The position numbers and the translations under genes were made by a program. Positions 48,516 to 57,416 of a stretch of DNA of 64,000 nt are shown here, piece by piece. The notes beneath the pieces are model-generated. The model did no database searches and was not told the DNA's origin. It worked only from the letters and a program-made list of their open reading frames with translations. The first letter of the stretch is position 1. Every line of letters starts with the position of its first letter. The DNA is from Vogesella mureinivorans (GTDB lineage Bacteria; Pseudomonadota; Gammaproteobacteria; Burkholderiales; Chromobacteriaceae): NCBI RefSeq assembly GCF_007644035.1, contig NZ_VMTV02000021.1, forward strand, positions 23,316-87,315, in the 5' to 3' direction.

Positions 48516-49757
48516 TTATACGCGTTTGAACACCAGTGTGCCGTTGGTACCACCAAACCCGAAGGAGTTGGAGATGGCCACGTCGATCTTCATGTCACGC
48601 GCGGTGTTGGCGCAGTAGTCCAGGTCGCAGCCGCCTTCGATATCCTGCTCGTGCAGGTTGATGGTCGGCGGGGAAACCTGGTTGTGCACGGCCAGAATCG
48701 AGTAGATGGCTTCTACACCGCCCGCGCCGCCCAGCAAGTGGCCGGTCATGGACTTGGTGGAGTTCACCACCAGCTTTTTGGCGTGGTCGCCAAACGCGAT
48801 CTTCAGCGCATTGGTTTCGTTGGCATCACCCAGCGGGGTGGAGGTGCCGTGGGCGTTCACGTACTGCACCTGGTCCGGGTTCAGGCCGGCGTCGCGCAGG
48901 GCGTTCAGCACGCCGCGTGCCGGGCCTTCTGCGCTAGGGGCAGTAATGTGGTGCGCGTCGGAGCTCATGCCGAAACCTACCAGCTCGGCGTAGATTTTGG
49001 CGCCGCGTTTTACCGCGTGCTCGTACTCTTCCAGCACCAGTACACCGGCGCCCTCGCCCATCACGAAGCCGTCACGGCCTTTATCCCACGGGCGGGAGGC
49101 AGTGGCCGGGTCGTCGTTACGGGTAGACAGTGCCTTCATGGCGGCAAAACCGCCAACGGCCAGGCTGGAAATGGTGCCTTCGGCGCCACCGGCTACCATC
49201 ACGTCGGCGTCGCCATACTGAATCACACGAGCGGCATCGCCAATGCAATGCGCGCCGGTGGTGCAGGCAGACACGATGCCGTAGCTCGGGCCCTGGTAGC
49301 CTTTCAGGATGGACACATGGCCCGCTACCATATTGATCAGCGAGCCCGGAATGAAGAACGGGCCGATCTTGCGAATGCCGCCTTCGTGGCGCGCCACGCC
49401 GGTTTCCTCGATCAGCGGCAGGCCGCCGATACCGGAACCGATATTCACACCCACACGGGTCTTGTCCAGGTCAGCCACATCGTCCAGGCCCGAATCCGCT
49501 ACCGCTTGCAGTGCGGCGGCAATGCCGTAATGAATGAACACGTCCATACGGCGTGCATCCTTGGGCGAGATGTACTGGCTGATGTCAAAGCCTTTAACCT
49601 CACCCGCTACCTGGCAGGCGATATCGCTGGCATCAAAGCGGGTGATGTTGGTGATACCACTCTTGCCGGCCAGGAGATTGGCCCAGCCACTGCTCACATC
49701 GTTGCCAACCGGGGAAATATGCCCGAGGCCGGTCACTACTACTCTGCGTTTTGACAC
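48516..49757 (-). CDS. fabF: Beta-ketoacyl-ACP synthase II
   Basis: The 413-residue condensing enzyme has the catalytic Cys in [14 protein letters not shown] (about 165), the first His in [11 protein letters not shown] (about 304) and the second in [14 protein letters not shown] (about 341). It elongates acyl-ACP and controls the unsaturated chain length. It is downstream of acpP in the fatty-acid cluster, separated by the acpP terminator. Confidence 0.97.
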   Translation of the reverse strand: MSKRRVVVTGLGHISPVGNDVSSGWANLLAGKSGITNITRFDASDIACQVAGEVKGFDISQYISPKDARRMDVFIHYGIAAALQAVADSGLDDVADLDKTRVGVNIGSGIGGLPLIEETGVARHEGGIRKIGPFFIPGSLINMVAGHVSILKGYQGPSYGIVSACTTGAHCIGDAARVIQYGDADVMVAGGAEGTISSLAVGGFAAMKALSTRNDDPATASRPWDKGRDGFVMGEGAGVLVLEEYEHAVKRGAKIYAELVGFGMSSDAHHITAPSAEGPARGVLNALRDAGLNPDQVQYVNAHGTSTPLGDANETNALKIAFGDHAKKLVVNSTKSMTGHLLGGAGGVEAIYSILAVHNQVSPPTINLHEQDIEGGCDLDYCANTARDMKIDVAISNSFGFGGTNGTLVFKRV

Positions 49758-49852
49758 AGGGTATCTCCGTGAAAAAAGGGAGCGTACTCCCGATAGTCCT
49801 GAAACGGTTTACGCGCCCAGTAAATCAAACGCACGTTTCAGGGCCACTACAG

Positions 49853-49895
49853 CAAAAAGACCTCTGCAGGCGAGCCAAAGCCACCAGCAGAGGTC
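49853..49895 (-). terminator. Hairpin terminator or attenuator after acpP
   Basis: GACCTCTGC (49859-49867) and GCAGAGGTC (49887-49895) are followed on the reverse strand by TTTTTGC. It lies about 25 bases after the acpP stop and may limit read-through into fabF, leaving acpP mRNA in excess. Confidence 0.7.
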
Positions 49896-49920
49896 CAGGC
49901 AACCCTTTTATAAAAAAGGA

Positions 49921-50160
49921 TTACTTGTTCAGGTGAGCTGTTACGTAGTCAACAGCCTGCTTAACGGTGGTGATCTTCTCGGCTTCTTCATCCGGAATCT
50001 CGCACTCGAACTCTTCTTCCAGAGCCATTACCAGCTCAACGGTGTCCAGAGAGTCAGCGCCCAGATCGTCCACGAACGAGGAGTCGATTTTTACTTCGGC
50101 TTCGTTCACGCCCAGTTGCTCGGCAACGATCTTCTTAACGCGCGCTTCGATGTTTTCCAT
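49921..50160 (-). CDS. acpP: Acyl carrier protein
   Basis: The 79-residue acidic protein starts [17 protein letters not shown] and contains the phosphopantetheine site [18 protein letters not shown] with Ser near residue 38. It carries the growing acyl chain. Codon use is of the highly expressed kind. AAAGGTAAAGG lies before the ATG at 50160. Confidence 0.98.
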   Translation of the reverse strand: MENIEARVKKIVAEQLGVNEAEVKIDSSFVDDLGADSLDTVELVMALEEEFECEIPDEEAEKITTVKQAVDYVTAHLNK

Positions 50161-50350
50161 TTGTTTAAATCCTTTACCTTTCTGTGTTCGGGACAACAAA
50201 ACCCCGACATTCTACAAAAAAAAATTAGAGTAGCCTACCTAGCACAGCAGTTCTTGCTGTTTTTATACGCCAGCAGGCCCTTTAATCCGGTTAAACGCAG
50301 GGGCAATGTTGTTTTTACCCCCGCATTTTCCAGCCTTGCGGCCAGAAAAA

Positions 50351-51088
50351 TCACGGCATCAGCATACCGCCATTCACGTGCAGTGTCTGGCCGGTAATGT
50401 AAGCTGCCTTGTCCGACGCCAGGAACAGCACGGCATCGGCGATGTCTTGTGCGTCGCCCAGGCGGCCCAGGGCAATCTGGCCTACCAGCGCGTCGCGTTG
50501 TGCTTCCGGCAGGGCGCGGGTCATATCGGTATCGATAAAGCCCGGTGCCACGCAGTTCACGGTAATGCCACGGCTGCCTACTTCTCGGGCCATGGACTTG
50601 GTAAAGCCCATGATGCCGGCCTTGGCCGCCGCGTAGTTGGTCTGGCCGGCATTGCCCATGGCGCCCACCACGGAGGCAATGTTGATGATGCGGCCGGTAC
50701 GGGCCTTCATCATGGCGCGCAGCACGGCTTTGGACGCTTTGAATACCGACTTCAGGTTGGTATCCATGATGGCATCCCAGTCGTCGTCTTTCATGCGCAT
50801 CAGCAGGCCGTCACGGGTAATACCGGCGTTGTTTACCAGAATGGCCACGTCGCCGTGCTCTTTGGCGATGGTGTCGATCAGTGCGTCGATGGCACCTTCT
50901 TCACCCACGTTCAGCACCATGCCCACACCACCCCACTGCGCCAGGCGCTCGCCAATGGCGGCCGCGCCGGACTCGGAGGTAGCCGTACCAATGACCTTGG
51001 CACCGGCAGCTGCCAGCGTGTCGGCAATGGCGGCACCAATGCCGCGGGATGCGCCGGTAACCAGCGCTACTTTACCTTGCAAGCTCAT
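50351..51088 (-). CDS. fabG: 3-oxoacyl-ACP reductase
   Basis: The 245-residue short-chain dehydrogenase has the NADP site VTGASRGIGAAI, LVNNAGITRDGLLMRM, and the catalytic Ser-Tyr-Lys around NYAAAKAGIMGFTKSMARE. It reduces 3-ketoacyl-ACP. CAGGAGAGA lies before the ATG at 51088, which is favoured over an upstream frame opening. The gap to fabD contains the 20-bp palindrome of the repeated 10-mer. Confidence 0.97.
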   Translation of the reverse strand: MSLQGKVALVTGASRGIGAAIADTLAAAGAKVIGTATSESGAAAIGERLAQWGGVGMVLNVGEEGAIDALIDTIAKEHGDVAILVNNAGITRDGLLMRMKDDDWDAIMDTNLKSVFKASKAVLRAMMKARTGRIINIASVVGAMGNAGQTNYAAAKAGIMGFTKSMAREVGSRGITVNCVAPGFIDTDMTRALPEAQRDALVGQIALGRLGDAQDIADAVLFLASDKAAYITGQTLHVNGGMLMP

Positions 51089-51102
51089 GTATCTCTCCTG
51101 CA

Positions 51103-51122
51103 GTTGGCCGCATGCGGCCAAC
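51103..51122. repeat. Head-to-head pair of the repeated 10-mer, a perfect palindrome
   Basis: GTTGGCCGCA (51103-51112) is followed without spacer by TGCGGCCAAC (51113-51122), giving a perfect 20-bp palindrome in the 43-base fabD-fabG gap. RNA could fold it into a stem with a GCAT loop. No T-run follows, so simple termination is unlikely, although inverted pairs of uptake sequences serve as terminators in Neisseria. Confidence 0.85.
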
Positions 51123-51131
51123 CTTTGATCT

Positions 51132-52061
51132 TTACGCCAGCTCGGCGCGGGCGGCTTCCAGCTTGGCAGCGTCAGTCAGTGCGTGGCAGCTGACATTGCC
51201 GTCAATACGCTTTGCCAGGCCGGCCAGCACCTTGCCCGGGCCACACTCGGCCATCAGCACGATACCGTCGGCAGCCAGCTGCTGGATGGTTTCGGTCCAG
51301 CGTACCGGGCGGTACAGCTGGCGCGTCAGTGCGTCGCGAATCTGCCCGGCGTCGCTGTAGCTGGCCACGTCGGCATTGTGCAGCACCGGCACTTGCGGTG
51401 CCTTGATGTCCACCGTGGCCAGCGCAGCGGCCAGGCGCTCTGCCGCCGGCTTCATCAGTGTGCAGTGCGATGGCACCGACACCGGCAGCGGCAGCGCACG
51501 CTTGGCACCGCGCGCCTTGCACAGCTCCATGGCGCGTTCTACGGCGGCCTTGCTGCCGGCAATCACCACCTGGCCTGGCGAGTTGAAGTTCACCGGCTCC
51601 ACCACCTCGCCCTGCGCGGCTTCTTCACACGCAGCACGGATGTCGTCGTCGGACAGGTTAAGAATGGCAGCCATCGCGCCTTCGCCCGCCGGTACGGCTT
51701 CTTGCATGGCCTGCGCACGCAGGCGCACCAGGCGAACGGCGTCGGCAAAGTCCAGGCTACCGGCGGCCACCAGGGCGCTATATTCGCCCAGGCTGTGGCC
51801 TGCCATGGCAGCGGGTACCGCACCACCTTGCGCCAGCCAGGCGCGGTAGGTGGCCACACCGGCAGCCAGCATCAGCGGCTGGGTGTTCACGGTGGCGTTG
51901 ATCGCCTCGGCACTGTCAGCCTGCAGCATGGCCCACAGGTCTTCACCCAGGGCGGCAGAGGCTTCGTCAAAAGTCTGTTTTACTACCGGCAGGTCGGCAA
52001 AGCCGTCCATCATTTTCAGGCTTTGCGAGCCCTGGCCGGGAAAGAGAAAGGCAAACGCCAT
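51132..52061 (-). CDS. fabD: Malonyl-CoA:ACP transacylase
   Basis: The 309-residue enzyme starts FLFPGQGSQ and has the active-site Ser in AGHSLGEYSALVAAG (about 90) and the His in SVPSHCTLM (about 200). It loads malonyl groups onto ACP. AAAAAGGAG lies seven bases before the ATG. A terminator separates it from fabH upstream, so it likely has its own promoter in 52062-52190. Confidence 0.97.
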   Translation of the reverse strand: MAFAFLFPGQGSQSLKMMDGFADLPVVKQTFDEASAALGEDLWAMLQADSAEAINATVNTQPLMLAAGVATYRAWLAQGGAVPAAMAGHSLGEYSALVAAGSLDFADAVRLVRLRAQAMQEAVPAGEGAMAAILNLSDDDIRAACEEAAQGEVVEPVNFNSPGQVVIAGSKAAVERAMELCKARGAKRALPLPVSVPSHCTLMKPAAERLAAALATVDIKAPQVPVLHNADVASYSDAGQIRDALTRQLYRPVRWTETIQQLAADGIVLMAECGPGKVLAGLAKRIDGNVSCHALTDAAKLEAARAELA

Positions 52062-52189
52062 GTTGGGTCTCCTTTTTAAACGGGGGGAATGATGACTGCT
52101 CGCTGCGATTTATGCAAAGAAAACACTCAAACGCTCGTATGATCGGCGAAGATACGCACGCTTTGCCGCCATTCATTGATAAAAATCAA

Positions 52190-52224
52190 ACAAGCCGGCC
52201 ACATATCGCTACATGGCCGGCTTG
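52190..52224 (-). terminator. Terminator between fabH and fabD
   Basis: CAAGCCGGCCA (52191-52201) and TGGCCGGCTTG (52214-52224) form an 11-bp stem, followed on the reverse strand by TTTGATTTTTATC. It starts eight bases after the fabH stop. Confidence 0.75.
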
Positions 52225-52231
52225 CTGCAGA

Positions 52232-53191
52232 TCAGAAGCGCAGCAGTAGTGCGCCCCAGGCGAAACCACCGCCAATGCCTTCCATCAGCACGGTCTGGCC
52301 GCGCTGGATCTTGCCCTGACGCACAGCGTGGTCAAACGCCAGCGGGATGGACGCGGCCGAGGTGTTACCCTGCTCCGGCAGGGTAACAATCACTTTTTCC
52401 ATGGACAGCTGCAGGTGCTTGGCCGTGGCTTCGATAATGCGGATATTGGCCTGGTGCGGTACCAGCCAGTCCACGCTATCTTGCGACACGCCGGCTTCTG
52501 CCAGGGTTTTTTCGGCGATATCGGACAGCGCCTTTACGGCAAACTTGAACACGGCCGGGCCATCCATATGCAGGTAAGGCGTGCCTTCCACCTCACCGCC
52601 AATGATCTGGGCTTCGGTCTTGAGAATGTCGCGATAGCGGCCGTCTGCGGCCAACTTGGCATGCAGGATGCCAGGCTCGTCGGACGGACCCACCACCACG
52701 GCGCCGGCACCATCGCCAAACAATACGCAGGTACGGCGGTCGTCCCAGTCCAGCAGGCGGCTCATGACTTCGGCGCCTACGACCAGCACGTTTTTGGCCA
52801 TGCCGCTTTTGATGTAACCGTTGGCCGTAGCCAGGGCGTAGACAAAACCGGCACACACCGCCTGCACATCAAATGCCGGTACGCCAGGGATACCCAGCTT
52901 TTCCTGCAAAATACTGGCGGTACTGGGGAACACCATGTCCGGCGTAGTGGTAGCGACGATGATCAAGTCCAGATCGGCGGGCTGCAGGCCGGCACTTTCC
53001 AGGGCACGCTGTGCCGCGAGGTAGGCCAGGTCACTGGTTTTCTGGTCTTCTGCCGCGATGTGGCGCGCACGAATGCCAGTGCGAGAGACAATCCACTCGT
53101 CACTGGTTTCGATGCGCTCAGCCAGCATCGCATTCGTCATAACAGTTTCCGGCAGGTAGCTGCCGGTACCAAGAATGCGTGAATAGGTCAT
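52232..53191 (-). CDS. fabH: Beta-ketoacyl-ACP synthase III
   Basis: The 319-residue enzyme has the catalytic Cys in [13 protein letters not shown] (about 113), [11 protein letters not shown] with His (about 245) and the C-terminal [10 protein letters not shown]. It starts fatty-acid synthesis by condensing acetyl-CoA with malonyl-ACP. It follows plsX by nine bases in the usual plsX-fabH order. Confidence 0.97.
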   Translation of the reverse strand: MTYSRILGTGSYLPETVMTNAMLAERIETSDEWIVSRTGIRARHIAAEDQKTSDLAYLAAQRALESAGLQPADLDLIIVATTTPDMVFPSTASILQEKLGIPGVPAFDVQAVCAGFVYALATANGYIKSGMAKNVLVVGAEVMSRLLDWDDRRTCVLFGDGAGAVVVGPSDEPGILHAKLAADGRYRDILKTEAQIIGGEVEGTPYLHMDGPAVFKFAVKALSDIAEKTLAEAGVSQDSVDWLVPHQANIRIIEATAKHLQLSMEKVIVTLPEQGNTSAASIPLAFDHAVRQGKIQRGQTVLMEGIGGGFAWGALLLRF

Positions 53192-53200
53192 GAGCTAACT

Positions 53201-54235
53201 TTAAGCTTCAGACTCGGAACGCTTGAGATTTTGTAGTTGGGAAGCGACCCGGTCTGCGATGTGACCAATTACATTGGCGCGAACTTCCTCGCAAGCCTGC
53301 TCCAATGCAATACGGAATCCCAGCGCGTCGGTACCGCCGTGGCTTTTTACCACGATGCCCCGCAGGCCCAGAAAACTGGCGCCGTTGTAATAGCGGGGGT
53401 CAACACGCGCCTTGAACCGCTTGAGCACCGGCATGGCTGCCAGGGCGCACAGCTTGGTCCACCACGTGCTGGCGAACTCTTCGCGCAGGAAGGTAGCAAT
53501 CATGTGCGCCAGCCCCTCGGATGCCTTGAGCGCAATGTTGCCGGTAAAGCCGTCGCAGACTACCACATCTACTGTTGATTTGAAGATGTCGTTGCCTTCA
53601 ACGTTACCGTGGAAATTGAGACCGGATTCGCGCAGCAGCTCGGCTGCGCGCTTGATGGAATCTGTGCCCTTGATATCTTCCGAGCCGATGTTCAGCAGGC
53701 CTACCGTGGGGTTGGGCTTGTGCGTCAGGCTGGCGGCCAGCTCCGAGCCCATGATGCCGAACTGCACCAGCTGTTCTGGCGAGCATTCAACGTTGGCACC
53801 CAGGTCCAGCACACAGGTGCTGCCTTTGATACCAGGCATCATTTTGGCAATGGCCGGGCGGTCGATACCGGGGATGGTTTTCAGGACAAACTTGGCAGTC
53901 GCCATCAGTGCACCGGTATTACCGGCAGACACGGCTGCTTGCGCCTGGCCTTCTTTGACGAGGTTAATCGCCACCCTCATCGACGAATCTTTCTTGTTCT
54001 TCAGCGCCAGCTGCGGCGATTCGTCCATGCCTACCACTTCGGTAGCATGTTGAACACGCACACGCGCACGCAAAGATTCCTGCAGGCCATGCAGCTCGGC
54101 ATCGATTGCCGCACTGTCGCCAACCAGGATCAGATGAATGTCGGGGGTTTCTTGGAGGAATCGGATAGATGCCGGGACGGTGACTTTGAGGCCAACGTCA
54201 CCGCCCATTGCATCAACCGCTACGGTGATAGTCAT
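53201..54235 (-). CDS. plsX: Phosphate acyltransferase PlsX
   Basis: The 344-residue protein has [18 protein letters not shown] at the start, [26 protein letters not shown] and the C-terminal GGTDALGF block, all typical of PlsX. It makes acyl-phosphate from acyl-ACP for phospholipid synthesis. The ATG at 54235 is used; a TTG just before is unlikely. It follows rpmF, as in most proteobacteria. Confidence 0.96.
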   Translation of the reverse strand: MTITVAVDAMGGDVGLKVTVPASIRFLQETPDIHLILVGDSAAIDAELHGLQESLRARVRVQHATEVVGMDESPQLALKNKKDSSMRVAINLVKEGQAQAAVSAGNTGALMATAKFVLKTIPGIDRPAIAKMMPGIKGSTCVLDLGANVECSPEQLVQFGIMGSELAASLTHKPNPTVGLLNIGSEDIKGTDSIKRAAELLRESGLNFHGNVEGNDIFKSTVDVVVCDGFTGNIALKASEGLAHMIATFLREEFASTWWTKLCALAAMPVLKRFKARVDPRYYNGASFLGLRGIVVKSHGGTDALGFRIALEQACEEVRANVIGHIADRVASQLQNLKRSESEA

Positions 54236-54296
54236 CAACGTGAAACGGTAGTAAACCTACCTGTAGTTATGAAGGTAAGAGTGGTCAAGGCGCGGA

Positions 54297-54476
54297 TTAC
54301 TCGCCTTTAGCCTTCACAACCTGACGGCCACGGTAGAAACCGTTAGGGCTGATGTGGTGACGCAGGTGGGTTTCGCCGGTAGTCGGCTCTTTAGCGAGCG
54401 ACGGAGCGGTCAGAAAATCGTGTGCGCGGTGCATGCCACGTTTGGACGGGGACTTTTTGTTCTGTTGAACAGCCAT
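54297..54476 (-). CDS. rpmF: 50S ribosomal protein L32
   Basis: The reverse-strand frame from the ATG at 54476 gives a 59-residue basic protein starting [20 protein letters not shown] and ending [10 protein letters not shown], the standard L32 sequence of proteobacteria without the zinc cysteines. AGGAG lies before the ATG. It sits in the conserved yceD-rpmF-plsX order. Confidence 0.97.
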   Translation of the reverse strand: MAVQQNKKSPSKRGMHRAHDFLTAPSLAKEPTTGETHLRHHISPNGFYRGRQVVKAKGE

Positions 54477-54506
54477 GGTCGACTCCTAAGAAATTCAAGT
54501 AAAAGT

Positions 54507-55007
54507 TCAGGACCCGGATTTCTTAAGCGTCGCCAGTACCGCAAAGGGGTTAGGCTTGTCAGCCTTGGCGCGCTCCAGATGCTCCGTACCGCAATCGTCG
54601 TGTTTTGACGATAACGGCAAGCCCATAATGATTTCGTCTTCGATCAGCGCAGTCACGTCGAATGTTTCTTCGGCCAGGATGGCGTCCAGTTCATCGTCCA
54701 CGTTAACGGCTGCTTCCAGTTTCGCCTCGCTGACAAACAGCGTGATGACCCCTTCGCTTACCACTTCCAGCGGCATGGCCGCCAGACAACGCTGACAATT
54801 GACCTCGACATTGGCAACAACGCGATAACGCAACGACGGACGCCGCAAGCGGTCACTAAAACCACTAACGGTGAAACGAGCTGCGCCAGCGGTAGAAGCC
54901 AGCACCTCGTGCACGCGGACATTCATTGCTGCAACCGGTGTTTCGCTTTCCAGCAAAGCACCATCGCGGGCAAACGCGAGCGGATCAATCAAAATCGGGT
55001 TAGACAT
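54507..55007 (-). CDS. yceD: DUF177 (YceD) protein
   Basis: The 166-residue protein starts MSNPILIDPLAFARDG and has VNCQRCLAAMPLEV with a CxxC and a C-terminal KHDDCGTEHLERAKADKPNPFAVLATLK, the pattern of YceD. It is linked to 23S rRNA maturation in plants and bacteria. The start at 55007 has AAGG upstream. It is the first gene of the rpmF-plsX-fabH group and is divergent from maf. Confidence 0.92.
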   Translation of the reverse strand: MSNPILIDPLAFARDGALLESETPVAAMNVRVHEVLASTAGAARFTVSGFSDRLRRPSLRYRVVANVEVNCQRCLAAMPLEVVSEGVITLFVSEAKLEAAVNVDDELDAILAEETFDVTALIEDEIIMGLPLSSKHDDCGTEHLERAKADKPNPFAVLATLKKSGS

Positions 55008-55127
55008 AAACCTTGGATGATATAATCGCCGCTGCCATTTTGTCAAAACAATCAGGACTTAACCTATCGATACCCTGCCAGTGGCCGTTGTCAAAACGCC
55101 CGCAGCAGCTTGCCCACCGGATACACC

Positions 55128-55706
55128 ATGCAGATTGTTCTTGCTTCTACCTCGCCCTACCGGCGTGACATTGTTGCCCGCCTGGGCCTGCCGCTGATCA
55201 CTGCGGCACCGATTTGCGACGAAACCCCGCTACCCGGCGAAAGCGCCCTGGAGACCGCCGTGCGCCTGGCGCGTACCAAGGCCATGTCGTTGGCCGCGCA
55301 GTACCCGGATGCACTGATTATCGGCGGCGACCAGGTTGCCCTGCTGGATGGCCAGCAGATCGGCAAGCCCGGCAGCTATGAAAACGGCGTAAAGATGCTG
55401 CAGTGGATGAGCGGCCGCACCGTGGTATTCCATTCTGCGCTGGCGCTGTACAACAGCCGCAGCGGCCAACTGCAAGAAGATGTCGGCATCACCAAGGTGA
55501 CGCTGCGCACCCTTACCGAACAGCAAATCCGCCACTACCTTACCCGCGAGCCCGATGCCCTGCACTGCGCCGGCAGCGCCAAAAGCGAAACACTGGGCGG
55601 CGCGCTGATGCAAAAGGTAGAAGCCGACGACCCCAACTCGCTGATTGGCGTACCGCTGTTTGCGCTGGTGACCATGTTGCAAAACGAAGGCGTGGAGATT
55701 CTGTAA
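55128..55706 (+). CDS. maf: Maf-family nucleoside triphosphate pyrophosphatase (YceF type)
   Basis: The 192-residue protein starts MQIVLASTSPYRRDIVARLGL with the Maf SxSPYR signature and has DALIIGGDQVALLDG, typical of the YceF (7-methyl-GTP) subfamily. Such enzymes hydrolyse modified nucleotides. The ATG at 55128 was chosen from homology. The last base of its TAA is the first base of the next ATG. Confidence 0.93.
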   Translation: MQIVLASTSPYRRDIVARLGLPLITAAPICDETPLPGESALETAVRLARTKAMSLAAQYPDALIIGGDQVALLDGQQIGKPGSYENGVKMLQWMSGRTVVFHSALALYNSRSGQLQEDVGITKVTLRTLTEQQIRHYLTREPDALHCAGSAKSETLGGALMQKVEADDPNSLIGVPLFALVTMLQNEGVEIL

Positions 55707-56410
55707 TGGCTGGCACTTTGTACCTTATCCCCACCCCGCTGGGTGAAGGCGACACCCCCTGGCTGCCGGAAGGCGAGCGCGCCCGCGTGACCCACCTGAC
55801 CCATTTTGTGGTGGAAGCCGAAAAAACCGCCCGCAAGCACCTGAAACAGCTGGGCGTTACCACGCCGATACGCGAGCTGGTGATGCACACGCTGAACGAG
55901 CACACCAAGCCGGCCGACGTGGCCGCGCTGCTGGCACCGTTGGCCGCAGGGCAAGACGTGGGCTTGGTATCGGAAGCCGGCTGCCCGGCCGTGGCCGACC
56001 CCGGCGCGCAGCTGGTCGCCCTGGCGCACGAAAAGGGCTACCGCGTGGAGCCACTGATCGGGCCATCGTCCATTTTGCTGGCCATGATGGCTAGCGGTGC
56101 CAACGGCCAGTGCTTTGCCTTTCACGGCTACCTGCCGGTAGACGCTGGCGAGCGCGCCAAAGCCATCAAGGCGCTGGAGCTGCGCTCAAAACAAAACAAC
56201 GAAACCCAGCTGTTTATCGAAACGCCGTACCGCAACAACGCCCTGTTGCAACAGCTGCGCGAAACGTTGGCCGCAAGCACCCGCCTGTGCGTGGCTGCCG
56301 ACCTCACCACCCCCACACAAACCATTGTGAGCCGGCAGGTAAAAGACTGGCCACGCGAAGCGCCAGACTTCCATAAACGCCCGGCCATTTTTGTGATTCA
56401 CGCAGGCTAA
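55706..56410 (+). CDS. Tetrapyrrole methylase family protein, short RsmI paralogue
   Basis: The 234-residue protein starts MAGTLYLIPTPLGEGD and has GLVSEAGCPAVADPGAQLV and PLIGPSSILLAMMASG, the S-adenosylmethionine fold of RsmI. It is shorter than RsmI (about 280) and lacks the usual GNLGD motif, fitting the RsmI-like paralogue often found beside maf. The target is unknown. Its ATG overlaps the maf stop codon (TAATG). Two copies of the 10-mer repeat are in frame here, both read as Leu-Ala-Ala. Confidence 0.88.
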   Translation: MAGTLYLIPTPLGEGDTPWLPEGERARVTHLTHFVVEAEKTARKHLKQLGVTTPIRELVMHTLNEHTKPADVAALLAPLAAGQDVGLVSEAGCPAVADPGAQLVALAHEKGYRVEPLIGPSSILLAMMASGANGQCFAFHGYLPVDAGERAKAIKALELRSKQNNETQLFIETPYRNNALLQQLRETLAASTRLCVAADLTTPTQTIVSRQVKDWPREAPDFHKRPAIFVIHAG

Positions 56411-56480
56411 ATGGCCGACAAGGCAGGCTCCCGTGTACTGTTAAAGCACTACTATAAAAGCAGACACTCGGAAGCCTGCC

Positions 56481-57383
56481 ATGCCCAATACCCTGCACAA
56501 CGACCACATCCAGCAACTACAAACCCTGTATCAGGGCAGCGAGCTACTGGTAGCCCTGTTCGACGCCAGCGACACGCTACGCTACGCCAACCCGGCTTTC
56601 CGCCAGGCCTACCACCTGGCAGACAGCGCCATGCCCACCTGGGTACAGCTGATGCGCGACAACTACCAGCAGCAAACCGGCACCGTGATTCGGACCAGCG
56701 ACTTCGACACCTGGCTGGGCTCAGCGCTATCCCGGCGCGGCAAACAATGCTATCGCATGCTGGAAACCGACCTGCACGACGGCCGCTGGATACTGATGAC
56801 CGAAACAGTCAACGAGGCTGGCTGGATGCTGTGCACAGGCGTAGACATCAGCAAGCTGGCCGTTGGCGAACGCAGCCTGCGTACCGCACGCGATCTAGCC
56901 CTGCGCGCGGCCAGCACCGACGAGCTTACCGGGCTAAGCAACCGCCGCCACATCCTGGCACTGATGGAAGCCCAGCTGGCACGCCCCGGCCAACACTGCG
57001 TGGCCATACTGGATATCGACTTTTTCAAACAGATCAACGATCGCCACGGCCACCCTTTCGGCGACCTGGTCCTGGTGGATTTTGCCCGCTACCTGCAAAG
57101 CCAGCTGCGTCGTAGCGATGGCGTGGGGCGTCTGGGTGGGGAGGAGTTCATGCTGGTACTGCCCGATACTGCACTGACCCAAGCAGGCCAACTGCTACAA
57201 CACCTGCTAAGCGGCCTGCATCAGTCGCGGGCCATCGGCGAGCAGTGCGATTTCAGCTACAGCTGCTCGGGCGGGCTCACCCAGCTACTGCCAGGCGACA
57301 GTGTGCAATGCGCCTACCACCGCGCCGACGCCGCGCTGTACCGCGCCAAACAAAACGGCCGCCAGCGGCTGGAAACCGGCTAG
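56481..57383 (+). CDS. Diguanylate cyclase with PAS-like sensor
   Basis: The 300-residue soluble protein has an N-terminal PAS-like domain (about 15-130, ALFDASDTLRYANPAFRQAYHL) and a GGDEF domain (about 140-300). The active site is RLGGEEF, and RRSD lies five residues before it, a complete RxxD inhibition site. It should synthesise c-di-GMP with feedback control. It converges on the DUF2520 gene. Confidence 0.92.
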   Translation: MPNTLHNDHIQQLQTLYQGSELLVALFDASDTLRYANPAFRQAYHLADSAMPTWVQLMRDNYQQQTGTVIRTSDFDTWLGSALSRRGKQCYRMLETDLHDGRWILMTETVNEAGWMLCTGVDISKLAVGERSLRTARDLALRAASTDELTGLSNRRHILALMEAQLARPGQHCVAILDIDFFKQINDRHGHPFGDLVLVDFARYLQSQLRRSDGVGRLGGEEFMLVLPDTALTQAGQLLQHLLSGLHQSRAIGEQCDFSYSCSGGLTQLLPGDSVQCAYHRADAALYRAKQNGRQRLETG

Positions 57384-57416
57384 GCGACACCGCCAGCCCG
57401 GCCTGGCCACAAACCA

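Noticed and set aside
48411-49754. Open frame of 447 codons on the plus strand
   Set aside because: Antisense to fabF, which has all catalytic residues.
50249-50266. Plus-strand hairpin ACAGCA/TGCTGT with T-run
   Set aside because: No plus-strand gene precedes it, and the stem is only six base pairs.
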